Positions 1 to 5,087 of a stretch of DNA of 5,087 nucleotides are shown in pieces. This DNA is from Belnapia sp. GTDB taxonomy: Bacteria > Pseudomonadota > Alphaproteobacteria > Acetobacterales > Acetobacteraceae. The DNA is taken from contig JAQGIA010000221.1 in the NCBI GenBank assembly GCA_028291445.1, forward strand, positions 1 through 5,087. Reading direction: 5' to 3'. The notes beneath the pieces are model-generated. The model saw nothing but the letters and a program-made list of their open reading frames with translations, was not told the origin of the DNA and ran no database searches. The translations under genes were made by a program, and so were the position numbers. Numbering within the stretch: the stretch's first letter is position 1; each line of letters starts with the position of its first letter.

Positions 1-956
1 TCCTCCATGCCGTTGCCGACCTTCAGCGCCTTCGCCGCGGCGGTGAACTTCTCGACGAAGGGGGCGTAGAGCGCTTCCTGCACCAGGAAGCGGGTCGGGC
101 TGACGCAGACCTGGCCGGCATTGCGGAACTTGGCACCCGCCAGGGTCTTTGCCGCGAGGTCGAGGTCGGCGTCGTCGAAGACGATGGCCGGGGCATGGCC
201 GCCGAGTTCCATGGTGACGCGCTTCATATGCTTGCCGGCCAGCGCCGAGAGCATCTTGCCCACGGGGGTCGAGCCCGTGAAGGTCACCTTGCGGATCACC
301 GGATGCGGGATGAGGTATTCGCTGATCTCGGCCGGGATGCCGTAGACCAGGCCGACCACGCCGGCGGGCAGGCCGGCATCGACGAAGCAGCGGACCAGCT
401 CGGCCGGGGAGGCCGGGGTTTCCTCCGGCGCCTTGACGATGATCGAGCAGCCGGTGGCGACCGCGGCCGAGAGCTTGCGGACCACCTGGTTGATCGGGAA
501 ATTCCACGGGGTGAAGGCGGCGACGGGGCCGATCGGCTCCTTGATCACCAGCTGGTAGACGCCCTCGGCGCGGGCCGGGATGACGCGGCCATAGGCGCGG
601 CGGGCTTCCTCGGCGAACCAGTCGATGACATCGGCGCCGGCCATCACCTCCATCCTCGCCTCACCGAGCGGCTTGCCCTGCTCGGCGGTCATCAGCGCGG
701 CGATCATATCGGCGCGCGACCGCAGCAGGTCGGCCGCCTTGCGCATCAGCTTGGAGCGGTCGAAGGCGGAGACCTTCTTCCAGGTGGCGAAGCCGCGGGC
801 GGCGGCATCCAGCGCCTCGTCCAGGTCGGCGGTGGAGGCATGGGCGACCTGGCCGATCTCCTCCTCGGTCGCCGGGTTGATGACGGGCAGGGTCTTGCCG
901 CCGCGGGCGGCGCGCCATTCGCCGTTGATGTGCAATTGGACGGTCGGATAGGCCAT
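1..956 (-). CDS. NAD(P)-dependent aldehyde dehydrogenase, succinate-semialdehyde dehydrogenase type (C-terminus missing)
   Basis: Cytosolic aldehyde dehydrogenase, expected to oxidise succinate semialdehyde or a similar omega-carboxylated aldehyde to the acid. The 318 visible codons cover the Rossmann domain and the start of the catalytic domain; the family is about 480 residues, so roughly a third is beyond the left edge. Visible landmarks are PWNFP with oxyanion Asn152, cofactor Lys175, GSTPVG at 228-233, general base Glu250 in MELGG and nucleophile Cys284 in GQVCVS. The 34-residue Glu-Cys spacing equals that of E. coli GabD. Arg160 and Arg278 match the two arginines that hold the substrate carboxylate in human SSADH, which favours a semialdehyde-acid substrate. 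Glu178, three residues after Lys175, suggests NAD over NADP (inference). The residue two after the nucleophile is Ser, so the disulfide redox switch of human SSADH is absent. The start is supported by GAGGAG about 7 nt upstream. Glutarate- or other semialdehyde dehydrogenase remains possible. Confidence 0.93.
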   Translation of the reverse strand, partial: MAYPTVQLHINGEWRAARGGKTLPVINPATEEEIGQVAHASTADLDEALDAAARGFATWKKVSAFDRSKLMRKAADLLRSRADMIAALMTAEQGKPLGEARMEVMAGADVIDWFAEEARRAYGRVIPARAEGVYQLVIKEPIGPVAAFTPWNFPINQVVRKLSAAVATGCSIIVKAPEETPASPAELVRCFVDAGLPAGVVGLVYGIPAEISEYLIPHPVIRKVTFTGSTPVGKMLSALAGKHMKRVTMELGGHAPAIVFDDADLDLAAKTLAGAKFRNAGQVCVSPTRFLVQEALYAPFVEKFTAAAKALKVGNGME

Positions 957-1063
957 GGGGTTCTCCTCGGATGCCGGCGGCGGGCCGCCAGGCGGATTGG
1001 GCGGGTCTTGGTCCGCCGGGTTTTTCATAGTCTGGGGCCGCGACTGCCCGGGGGCAACCCGTG

Positions 1064-1087
1064 CGCTATAATCCGATAGCTATAGCG
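1064..1087. repeat. Inverted repeat CGCTATA-N10-TATAGCG at the oxidoreductase stop codon
   Basis: Two perfect 7-bp arms (1064-1070 and 1081-1087) flank a 10-bp spacer. The right arm overlaps the oxidoreductase stop codon (1080-1082), and the inner sequence ATAGCTAT (1076-1083) is itself a palindrome. The element is A+T-rich against a very G+C-rich background. It could be an operator for the downstream aldehyde dehydrogenase or a transcript-end hairpin. No T-run follows on the minus strand, so an intrinsic terminator is less likely. Confidence 0.5.
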
Positions 1088-1094
1088 TGATGAA
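1065..1094 (-). promoter_or_regulatory. Weak candidate promoter for the aldehyde dehydrogenase
   Basis: Read on the minus strand, TTCATC (1094-1089) and TATAGC (1070-1065) are 18 bp apart and match the sigma-70 -35 and -10 boxes at 3 and 4 of 6 positions. The inverted repeat at 1064-1087 would cover the -10 box. The implied leader to the ATG at 956 is about 100 nt and very G+C-rich, with potential pairing between GGCGGA and TCCGCC (991-996 with 1012-1017) and a GGCGGGCCGCC dyad at 979-989. The gene may equally be read through from the upstream oxidoreductase. This rests on a consensus match only. Confidence 0.25.
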
Positions 1095-2108
1095 TTGCCC
1101 GGTCTCGGCGCCGTGCAGCAGCGCCTCGATCAGCCGCTGCACCGGCAGGCCGGTGGCGCCGGCGTTCATCGGCGGGCGGCCCTGTTCGATGGCATCCAGC
1201 AGCTCCGCCAGCATGGCGCGGTGCGGGCCATGGTCGAAGGCCATGGGGTCGGCGCCGCCGCCGCCGGCGCTGGCGCCCTCGATGATCTCGGGCGGCTCCC
1301 CTTCCCGGTGCAGTTCCAGGCGTTCGGCGACCAGCATGGCGCTGCCCCTGGTGCCGGCGATCTCGATCCGCTCGGGGAAGCCGGGACGGGCGACGGTGGT
1401 TGCATCCAGCGTGCCGATGGCACCATTCGCGAAGCGCAGGCAGCCGGCGACGATGTCCTCGGTATCGATGGCGCGCAGCGGGCTGGTGCGGGCGAAGGCG
1501 GCGGCCTCGGCGACTGGACCCATCAGGTGCAGCAGCAGGTCGAGCGTATGGATCGCCTGGGTCAGCAGCACGCCGCCGCCGTCGCGGGCCTTGGTGCCGC
1601 GGCCGGGTTGCGCGAAATAGCCGGCATCGCGCCACCAGCGGATGGTGGCCGAGGCCGCCAGCGGCTGGCCCAGTTCGCCGGCCGCCAGCGCCGCCTTGAG
1701 CCGCAGCGCCGCCGGACGGAAGCGGTGCTGGAAGACGACGCCGAGGGTGACGCCGGCCGCCGCCGCCGTCTCGACCAGGGCGGCGGCACGGGCGGCATCG
1801 AACTCCAGCGGCTTCTCGACCAGCAGGTGCTTGCCGGCGGCCGCCGCCGCCCGGGCCACCGGCAGATGCGCGGCGGGCGGCGTCAGCACCAGCACGAGGT
1901 CGAGTCCGGGTGCCGCCAGCAGGGCATCGAGGCTGTCGAAATCCGGCGCGCCCCAGCGCGCGGTGAAGCCGGCGCGGCGTTCGGCGGAGGGGCTGAAGCC
2001 GCCGATGAGCCGGACGCGGCCCGCCGCCGCCAGATCCCGCAGCGCCAGCGCATGCGGCGCCACGGCCATTCCCAGGCCGACCAGGCCCACGCCGAAACAT
2101 CGTGCCAT
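1080..2108 (-). CDS. Gfo/Idh/MocA-family NAD(P)-dependent oxidoreductase
   Basis: Predicted 342-residue cytosolic dehydrogenase, a usual length for the family, which oxidises or reduces sugars, inositols, amino-sugar derivatives and related polyols. The N-terminal Rossmann fold starts with VGLVGLG at about 7-13. The family EKP motif is at 98-100, with Lys99 the expected catalytic lysine. QHRFRP lies at 127-132. The catalytic helix segment GGGVLLTQAIHTLD spans 177-190 with His187 and Asp190 kept, but Thr183 stands where many members have Asp. The start is chosen because MARCFGVGLVGLG puts the nucleotide-binding motif at the usual distance from the N-terminus. GGGAAG lies just upstream (2 nt spacing), with GGGGAAA a few bases further. 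The gene is divergent from the solute-binding protein and has the same orientation as the downstream aldehyde dehydrogenase, 123 bp away, so the two may form a loose operon. The substrate cannot be assigned. Confidence 0.92.
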   Translation of the reverse strand: MARCFGVGLVGLGMAVAPHALALRDLAAAGRVRLIGGFSPSAERRAGFTARWGAPDFDSLDALLAAPGLDLVLVLTPPAAHLPVARAAAAAGKHLLVEKPLEFDAARAAALVETAAAAGVTLGVVFQHRFRPAALRLKAALAAGELGQPLAASATIRWWRDAGYFAQPGRGTKARDGGGVLLTQAIHTLDLLLHLMGPVAEAAAFARTSPLRAIDTEDIVAGCLRFANGAIGTLDATTVARPGFPERIEIAGTRGSAMLVAERLELHREGEPPEIIEGASAGGGGADPMAFDHGPHRAMLAELLDAIEQGRPPMNAGATGLPVQRLIEALLHGAETGQFITL

Positions 2109-2111
2109 GGC

Positions 2112-2141
2112 TTCCCATTTCCCCGCTCCGGCCCCTATCGT
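2112..2141 (+). promoter_or_regulatory. Candidate promoter of the solute-binding protein gene
   Basis: TTCCCA (2112-2117) and TATCGT (2136-2141) are spaced 18 bp and each match the sigma-70 boxes at 4 of 6 positions. Transcription would start near 2148, inside the perfect palindrome at 2143-2160, which is a classical position for repressor control. The -35 box overlaps the Shine-Dalgarno region of the divergent oxidoreductase. This is a consensus match only, and alphaproteobacterial promoters often deviate from it. Confidence 0.3.
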
Positions 2142-2142
2142 G

Positions 2143-2160
2143 CCGCATCGGCCGATGCGG
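2143..2160. promoter_or_regulatory. Perfect 18-bp palindrome, candidate operator in the divergent region
   Basis: CCGCATCGGCCGATGCGG is identical to its reverse complement across all 18 bases. It sits in the middle of the 87-bp gap between the oxidoreductase and the solute-binding protein, which fits a dimeric regulator controlling both directions. No regulator gene is visible in the window. On the minus strand, a weak TTGCCC (2164-2159) / CACGAT (2142-2137) pair would place the palindrome between the two promoter boxes of the oxidoreductase. An RNA hairpin in the binding-protein leader is the alternative. Confidence 0.55.
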
Positions 2161-2168
2161 GCAAACCG

Positions 2169-2181
2169 CAGGGCTGCCCTG
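2169..2181. repeat. 13-bp dyad CAGGGC-T-GCCCTG next to the Shine-Dalgarno
   Basis: Two perfect 6-bp arms surround a single central base. The dyad begins 9 bp after the 18-bp palindrome ends and its last base is the first G of the GGGAGGGG ribosome-binding sequence (2181-2188). A one-base loop cannot form an RNA hairpin without opening the inner pairs, so a protein-binding half of a two-site operator is at least as likely as an RNA structure. Confidence 0.4.
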
Positions 2182-2195
2182 GGAGGGGTCCGAGA

Positions 2196-3812
2196 ATGGT
2201 TTCCGAGACGATGGCGCCGATCGCCCGGCGGGATCTGCTGGCGCTGCTCGGGGCTGGGGCGGCGGCGCTGCTGCCCAGCGGCCAGGCCTATGCCCAGGCG
2301 CGCGGGACGACCCTGGTGATCGGGATCGACATCAGCGACACCATCACCCTCGATCCGGTGCGCCAGGCGCAATACACCCCGCCGATGACCCTGGCGGCCA
2401 CCTATGACGCGCTGATGACGCTGACGCCGGGCGATTACGTCGAGCCGAAGCCGGCGCTCGCCACCGCCTGGGCGCGCACGCCGGATGGCAAGGGCTGGCG
2501 CTTCACCCTGCGGGAGGGGGTGAAATTCGCCTCCGGCGCCGCGCTGGGCGCGGAGGACGTGCAATTCACCTTCCAGCGGCTGCTGGCGATCAAGGAACAG
2601 ACGCAGCAATACGTGAAGGCGGTCGATCGCTGCGAGATCGTCGATGCGAAGACCATCGACCTGGTGATGAACGACCCGGCGGCGCCGCTGCTGAACATCC
2701 TCTGCGCGCCGACCTTCGGCATCACCGAGAAGAAGCTGGTGATGCAGCACGGCGGGACCATGGCGGCGGATGCCAAGGACACCGACAAGGCGACCGAATG
2801 GCTGAACCAGAACAGCGCCGGCACCGGGCCCTACCGCCTCGTCAGGTGGGAGCGGAATCAGCAGATCCAGCTGGTGCGCAACCCGCATCACTGGCGCGGC
2901 GCCCCAGCCTATGAGCGGGTGGTGATCCGGCACTTCAGCGACAGCGCGGCGCAGCTTCTGGCAATTCGCCGCGGCGATATCCAGGCCGCCTTCAACCTGA
3001 TCCCGGAGCAGGTCGCAACCTTGCGGGACGAGCCGCAGGTGCGGGCGGAACGGCTCCCCAGCCTCGACTTCGTCTACATGGCGCTGACCCAGAACGCCGA
3101 GTTCAACAAGGCGCTGGGGCAGAAGGCCTGCCGCCAGGCGATCGGCCATGCCATCGACTACGATGGGATCGTGGGCAGCATGCTGGGCGGCGCGGCGCTG
3201 CGGCCGGCGCATTTCCTGCCCATCGGGGTGAATGGCAGCACCGAGACCGTCGCCCGCGAGGTCGGCTTCAAGCAGGATCTGGAGAAGGCAAGAAAGCTGC
3301 TGCAGGAAGGCGGCTTCGCCGAGGGCTTCGAGTTCGAGATCGCCTATGGCAATGCCGCGGTCGCCGGGGTGTCCTACCAATTGCTGGCGCAGAAGATCCA
3401 GGCGGATGTGGCGCGCGTCGGCATCCGGGTGAAGCTGGCGCCGATGGACCAGGTGAACCTGCGGACCAATTACACCACCGGCCGCTCCCAGGGCGGCGTG
3501 CTGACCTTCTGGAACCCACCGGCGGTGGAGAACGAGCTTTGGGCCGCGGCGGTGGTGGAACGCGTCGCGCGCCGCGTCCATTGGCCGGTGCCGCCGGAGA
3601 TGACGACGCTGGTCAAGCGCGCCGCCGAGGAACCGGACAAGGCCAAGGCGGCGGCGCTCTGGGTGGAATGGCAGCGTGCCATGGTGGATCAGGCGAACCA
3701 CTTCATCCTGTTCCAGCCGATCTACCAGATCGCGGTGCGGACGGCGGTGAAGGAATTCCCGCTGACCGCGGCCGGGTGGCAATTGGAGATCGGCTCGGTC
3801 AAGCCGGGCTGA
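2196..3812 (+). CDS. ABC transporter substrate-binding protein, SBP_bac_5 (peptide/nickel/opine) family
   Basis: Predicted 538-residue extracytoplasmic binding protein that captures a solute and delivers it to an inner-membrane ABC permease. The N-terminus has a twin-arginine-type signal: Arg11-Arg12 followed by DLLALL, a hydrophobic stretch to about 27, and a likely AYA/QA cleavage site after residue 33. There is no lipobox Cys, so a soluble periplasmic protein is expected. Family landmarks are LATAW..PDGKGWRFTLREGVKF (88-111), GAEDVQFTFQRLL (118-130), AGTGPYRLVRWE (208-219), IRRGDIQAAFNLIPEQV (257-273) and CRQAIGHAIDYDGIV (312-326). The start at 2196 is preferred over the in-frame ATG at 2211 because GGGAGGGG lies 7 nt upstream; either keeps the signal. 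A DppB-type permease begins 1.15 kb downstream, past an opposite-strand gene, and is the likely partner. The family binds peptides, nickel, heme, glutathione, opines and sugars, so the ligand is unknown. Confidence 0.94.
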   Translation: MVSETMAPIARRDLLALLGAGAAALLPSGQAYAQARGTTLVIGIDISDTITLDPVRQAQYTPPMTLAATYDALMTLTPGDYVEPKPALATAWARTPDGKGWRFTLREGVKFASGAALGAEDVQFTFQRLLAIKEQTQQYVKAVDRCEIVDAKTIDLVMNDPAAPLLNILCAPTFGITEKKLVMQHGGTMAADAKDTDKATEWLNQNSAGTGPYRLVRWERNQQIQLVRNPHHWRGAPAYERVVIRHFSDSAAQLLAIRRGDIQAAFNLIPEQVATLRDEPQVRAERLPSLDFVYMALTQNAEFNKALGQKACRQAIGHAIDYDGIVGSMLGGAALRPAHFLPIGVNGSTETVAREVGFKQDLEKARKLLQEGGFAEGFEFEIAYGNAAVAGVSYQLLAQKIQADVARVGIRVKLAPMDQVNLRTNYTTGRSQGGVLTFWNPPAVENELWAAAVVERVARRVHWPVPPEMTTLVKRAAEEPDKAKAAALWVEWQRAMVDQANHFILFQPIYQIAVRTAVKEFPLTAAGWQLEIGSVKPG

Positions 3813-4797
3813 TCCCGAGCCGCGCCAGGCGATGCGCCTCGGCGGCATTCACCGCATGCTCGGGCAGCCGGCCGGCGGCCAGCGCCGTCACCTGGCGCAC
3901 CGTATCGAAGGCCTGGTGCTCGATCGCCGCCGGCGTCAGGCCGCCGATATGCGGCGTGGCGATCACCTTGGGATGCGCGGCCAGCGCGGGCGTCGGCATC
4001 TGGTCCGGCGCACGGCCGACATCCATGGCGCAGCCGGCGATCCGTCCCTCGTCCAGCGCCGCCAGCAGCGCCGCCTCATCCACCAGATTGCCGCGCGACG
4101 GGTTGAGGAAGTAGGCGCCGCGCTTCATCCGGGCGAAGGCAGCGGCATCCATCAGCTTCTCGGTTTCCGCATTGGCGACGGCGAGGCAGACGGTGAAGTC
4201 GCTTTCGGCCAGCAGGCGTTCCAACGGGACGTGTTCCAGCCGCGCATCATCCGGCGTGGCGAAGGGATCCGCCACCAGCACGCGCATCCCGAGCGCCAGG
4301 CCCAGCGGTGCGAGATAGCGGCCGATGGCGCCGAAGCCGATGACGCCGAGCGTGCTGCCATTCAATTGCCGGCCCATCGACGCCGGCGGCACCTCGCCGC
4401 GCCGGTAGCTGGCCGAGGCCGCGCCGATGCCGCGGGCGAGGTCGATCATCTGGCCGATGACCAGCTCGGCGACGGAGGGGATGAAGCCTGGCGTCGCCTG
4501 GGTCACCAGCACCCCGGCGGCGCTGGCGGCGGCCACGTCGATGTTGCGGATATCGACGGCGCAGCGGAGGAAGGCGATAAGGTCGGGCGCCTGTTCGAAG
4601 GTCGCGGCCTCGCCGGGCGACTGGCGGTAGCTGACGATGGCCTGGCAGCCGGCGGCGGCATCGGCCAGCTCGGCGCCGGCGAGATGCCGCCCGGTCTCGT
4701 TCAGCCGCACCTCGGCCACCCCGCGCAGCGCCGCCAAAGCCCGTTCGCCGTAGTAATTCGCCAATGCATCGGCCGTATGGGTCAAATAGACCTGCAT
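3799..4797 (-). CDS. D-isomer-specific 2-hydroxyacid dehydrogenase family protein
   Basis: Predicted 332-residue cytosolic NAD(P)-dependent dehydrogenase, usual family length, interconverting 2-hydroxy and 2-keto acids. An N-terminal substrate-binding segment (1-100) leads into the inserted Rossmann domain with GFGAIG at 154-159. Asp177 ends the second strand and favours NAD. The LNPSRGNLVD motif (231-240) carries substrate-binding Arg235, and TPHIGG (281-286) carries catalytic His283. The family Glu expected 29 residues after Arg235 is Pro264, followed by Asp265, within MDVGRAPDQMP; the usual LDVFxxEP motif is changed. The start is supported by GGGAGGGA 3 nt upstream of the ATG at 4797; the open frame extends further upstream but into the divergent promoter region. 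The gene is convergent with the binding-protein gene, overlapping its 3' end by 14 bp, and divergent from the permease. It probably acts on the imported compound or a product of it (inference). Confidence 0.92.
   Translation of the reverse strand: MQVYLTHTADALANYYGERALAALRGVAEVRLNETGRHLAGAELADAAAGCQAIVSYRQSPGEAATFEQAPDLIAFLRCAVDIRNIDVAAASAAGVLVTQATPGFIPSVAELVIGQMIDLARGIGAASASYRRGEVPPASMGRQLNGSTLGVIGFGAIGRYLAPLGLALGMRVLVADPFATPDDARLEHVPLERLLAESDFTVCLAVANAETEKLMDAAAFARMKRGAYFLNPSRGNLVDEAALLAALDEGRIAGCAMDVGRAPDQMPTPALAAHPKVIATPHIGGLTPAAIEHQAFDTVRQVTALAAGRLPEHAVNAAEAHRLARLGISPA
3827..3839. repeat. Short hairpin just past the binding-protein stop codon
   Basis: AGGCG-ATG-CGCCT gives 5-bp arms and a 3-nt loop, 14 bp beyond the binding-protein stop and inside the 3' coding end of the convergent dehydrogenase. 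There is no T-run on either strand, so it is not a standard intrinsic terminator. With the genes overlapping, this is the nearest structure that could protect the transcript end, but such dyads are frequent in G+C-rich coding DNA. Confidence 0.2.
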
Positions 4798-4822
4798 GCT
4801 TCCCTCCCCCGCCCTCGCGGCT

Positions 4823-4862
4823 GGACCATGACCGGCGCCGACGGAAGCGCCTTCCGTGGTCC
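4823..4862. promoter_or_regulatory. Nested inverted repeats in the dehydrogenase/permease divergent region
   Basis: An inner inverted repeat ACGGAAG-CGC-CTTCCGT (4841-4857) is enclosed by outer arms GGACC (4823-4827) and GGTCC (4858-4862). The left-hand interval between them contains the 8-bp palindrome CGGCGCCG (4833-4840). The cluster lies 26-65 bp upstream of the 2-hydroxyacid dehydrogenase start and about 100 bp upstream of the permease start. It may be an operator controlling either or both genes, or a leader hairpin in the dehydrogenase mRNA. Confidence 0.4.
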
Positions 4863-4901
4863 GGCTTGTCGTTCCATCGCGTGATTCGCATCCATCGGCG
4901 A

Positions 4902-4928
4902 TTCCGCCTCGGACGATCAGGCTATAGA
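4902..4928 (+). promoter_or_regulatory. Weak candidate promoter of the permease gene
   Basis: TATAGA (4923-4928) is the best -10-like hexamer on the plus strand upstream of the permease and lies in a short A+T-rich patch. TTCCGC (4902-4907) is a poor -35 match with a 15-bp spacer, shorter than ideal. A separate promoter is needed here because the gene to the left is on the opposite strand. The exact boxes are a guess. Confidence 0.25.
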
Positions 4929-4962
4929 CTACAACCAACGAGGATGGGGAGAAGCCGGGCGG

Positions 4963-5087
4963 ATGCTGCGGACCTTGGTCACGCGACTGGCGGGCGCCGC
5001 CATCATGGCGGTGCTGGCGACCCTGGTGGTCTTCCTCATCGCCAATACCGTGCCGGGCGATCCGGTGCTGGCGCAGCTCGGCGACAT
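4963..5087 (+). CDS. ABC transporter permease, DppB/OppB type (N-terminal fragment)
   Basis: The first 41 codons of an inner-membrane ABC permease are visible; the rest is past the right edge. The fragment has a short basic N-terminus (Arg3, Arg8), one hydrophobic transmembrane stretch at about 9-29, then PGDPVLAQLGD (31-41). This matches the conserved IPGDP motif after the first helix of DppB/OppB/GsiC-type permeases, which are usually a little over 300 residues. The ATG at 4963 is preceded by GGGGAGAAG (4947-4955) with a 7-nt gap. It most likely heads an operon with a second permease and the ATPase genes further right, pairing with the SBP_bac_5 binding protein encoded to the left; that continuation is inferred, not seen. 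Confidence 0.88.
   Translation, partial: MLRTLVTRLAGAAIMAVLATLVVFLIANTVPGDPVLAQLGD

Noticed and set aside
991..1026. Terminator-like element on the plus strand: GGCGGA/TCCGCC stem, 15-nt loop, then GGGTTTTT
   Set aside because: The T-run is on the plus strand, but both neighbouring genes run on the minus strand, so there is no transcript for it to end. The loop is also long. It may simply be leader structure of the aldehyde dehydrogenase mRNA.
195..1079. Plus-strand 294-residue open frame over the aldehyde dehydrogenase
   Set aside because: It is antisense to an ALDH with all catalytic motifs present; its composition is Gly/Arg/Asp-rich with no recognisable domain or ribosome-binding site.
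1095..2195. Plus-strand open frame continuous with the binding protein, giving a 905-residue ORF
   Set aside because: It is the antisense of the oxidoreductase in a G+C-rich genome and its translation is low-complexity Arg/Gly/Ala-rich. The binding protein has its own Shine-Dalgarno and signal peptide at 2196.
2109..3848. Minus-strand open frame extending the oxidoreductase upstream across the binding-protein gene
   Set aside because: It is an antisense shadow of a clear SBP_bac_5 protein, rich in His/Arg/Gln and without domain signal. The oxidoreductase Rossmann motif begins right after the ATG at 2108.
3832..4884. Plus-strand 350-residue open frame over the 2-hydroxyacid dehydrogenase
   Set aside because: It is an antisense shadow of a complete dehydrogenase with GFGAIG, RG and PHIGG motifs in order.
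4798..4938. Upstream extension of the 2-hydroxyacid dehydrogenase to a 379-residue protein
   Set aside because: The extension has no family similarity, would consume the divergent promoter region, and the internal ATG at 4797 has a strong GGGAGGGA and gives the normal family length.

Overview
The window is a high-G+C bacterial segment with tightly packed genes and strong G/C third-position bias. The protein set and the twin-arginine-type signal on the binding protein point to a proteobacterium. An alphaproteobacterium of the Roseomonas/Acetobacteraceae or rhizobial kind is my best guess, from protein style only. I see no mobile element, CRISPR array, tRNA or rRNA.

From left to right there are five genes. 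(1) A minus-strand NAD(P)-dependent aldehyde dehydrogenase of the succinate-semialdehyde type is cut by the left edge. (2) A minus-strand Gfo/Idh/MocA oxidoreductase is complete, and the aldehyde dehydrogenase lies 123 bp downstream of it in the same direction. (3) A plus-strand peptide/nickel-type (SBP_bac_5) extracytoplasmic solute-binding protein is divergent from gene 2 across 87 bp. (4) A minus-strand D-isomer-specific 2-hydroxyacid dehydrogenase converges on gene 3 with a 14-bp overlap. (5) A plus-strand DppB-type ABC permease is divergent from gene 4 across 165 bp and is cut by the right edge.

A reasonable reading is an uptake-and-catabolism cluster. The binding protein and permease import a small organic solute, and three nicotinamide-dependent dehydrogenases oxidise or reduce hydroxy-acid, sugar-like and semialdehyde intermediates. 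The substrate cannot be read from the sequence, and the SBP_bac_5 family covers far more than peptides. The transporter is split by an opposite-strand dehydrogenase, so binding protein and permease probably have separate promoters.

The most notable non-coding features are dyads. The gene 2/gene 3 divergent region has a perfect 18-bp palindrome and a second 13-bp dyad next to the binding protein's Shine-Dalgarno. A 7-10-7 inverted repeat overlaps the gene 2 stop codon. Nested inverted repeats lie in the gene 4/gene 5 divergent region. In protein chemistry, the 2-hydroxyacid dehydrogenase lacks the usual catalytic Glu while keeping Arg and His. The window otherwise looks like an ordinary catabolic locus, and I find no clear sign of a wholly new type of system.
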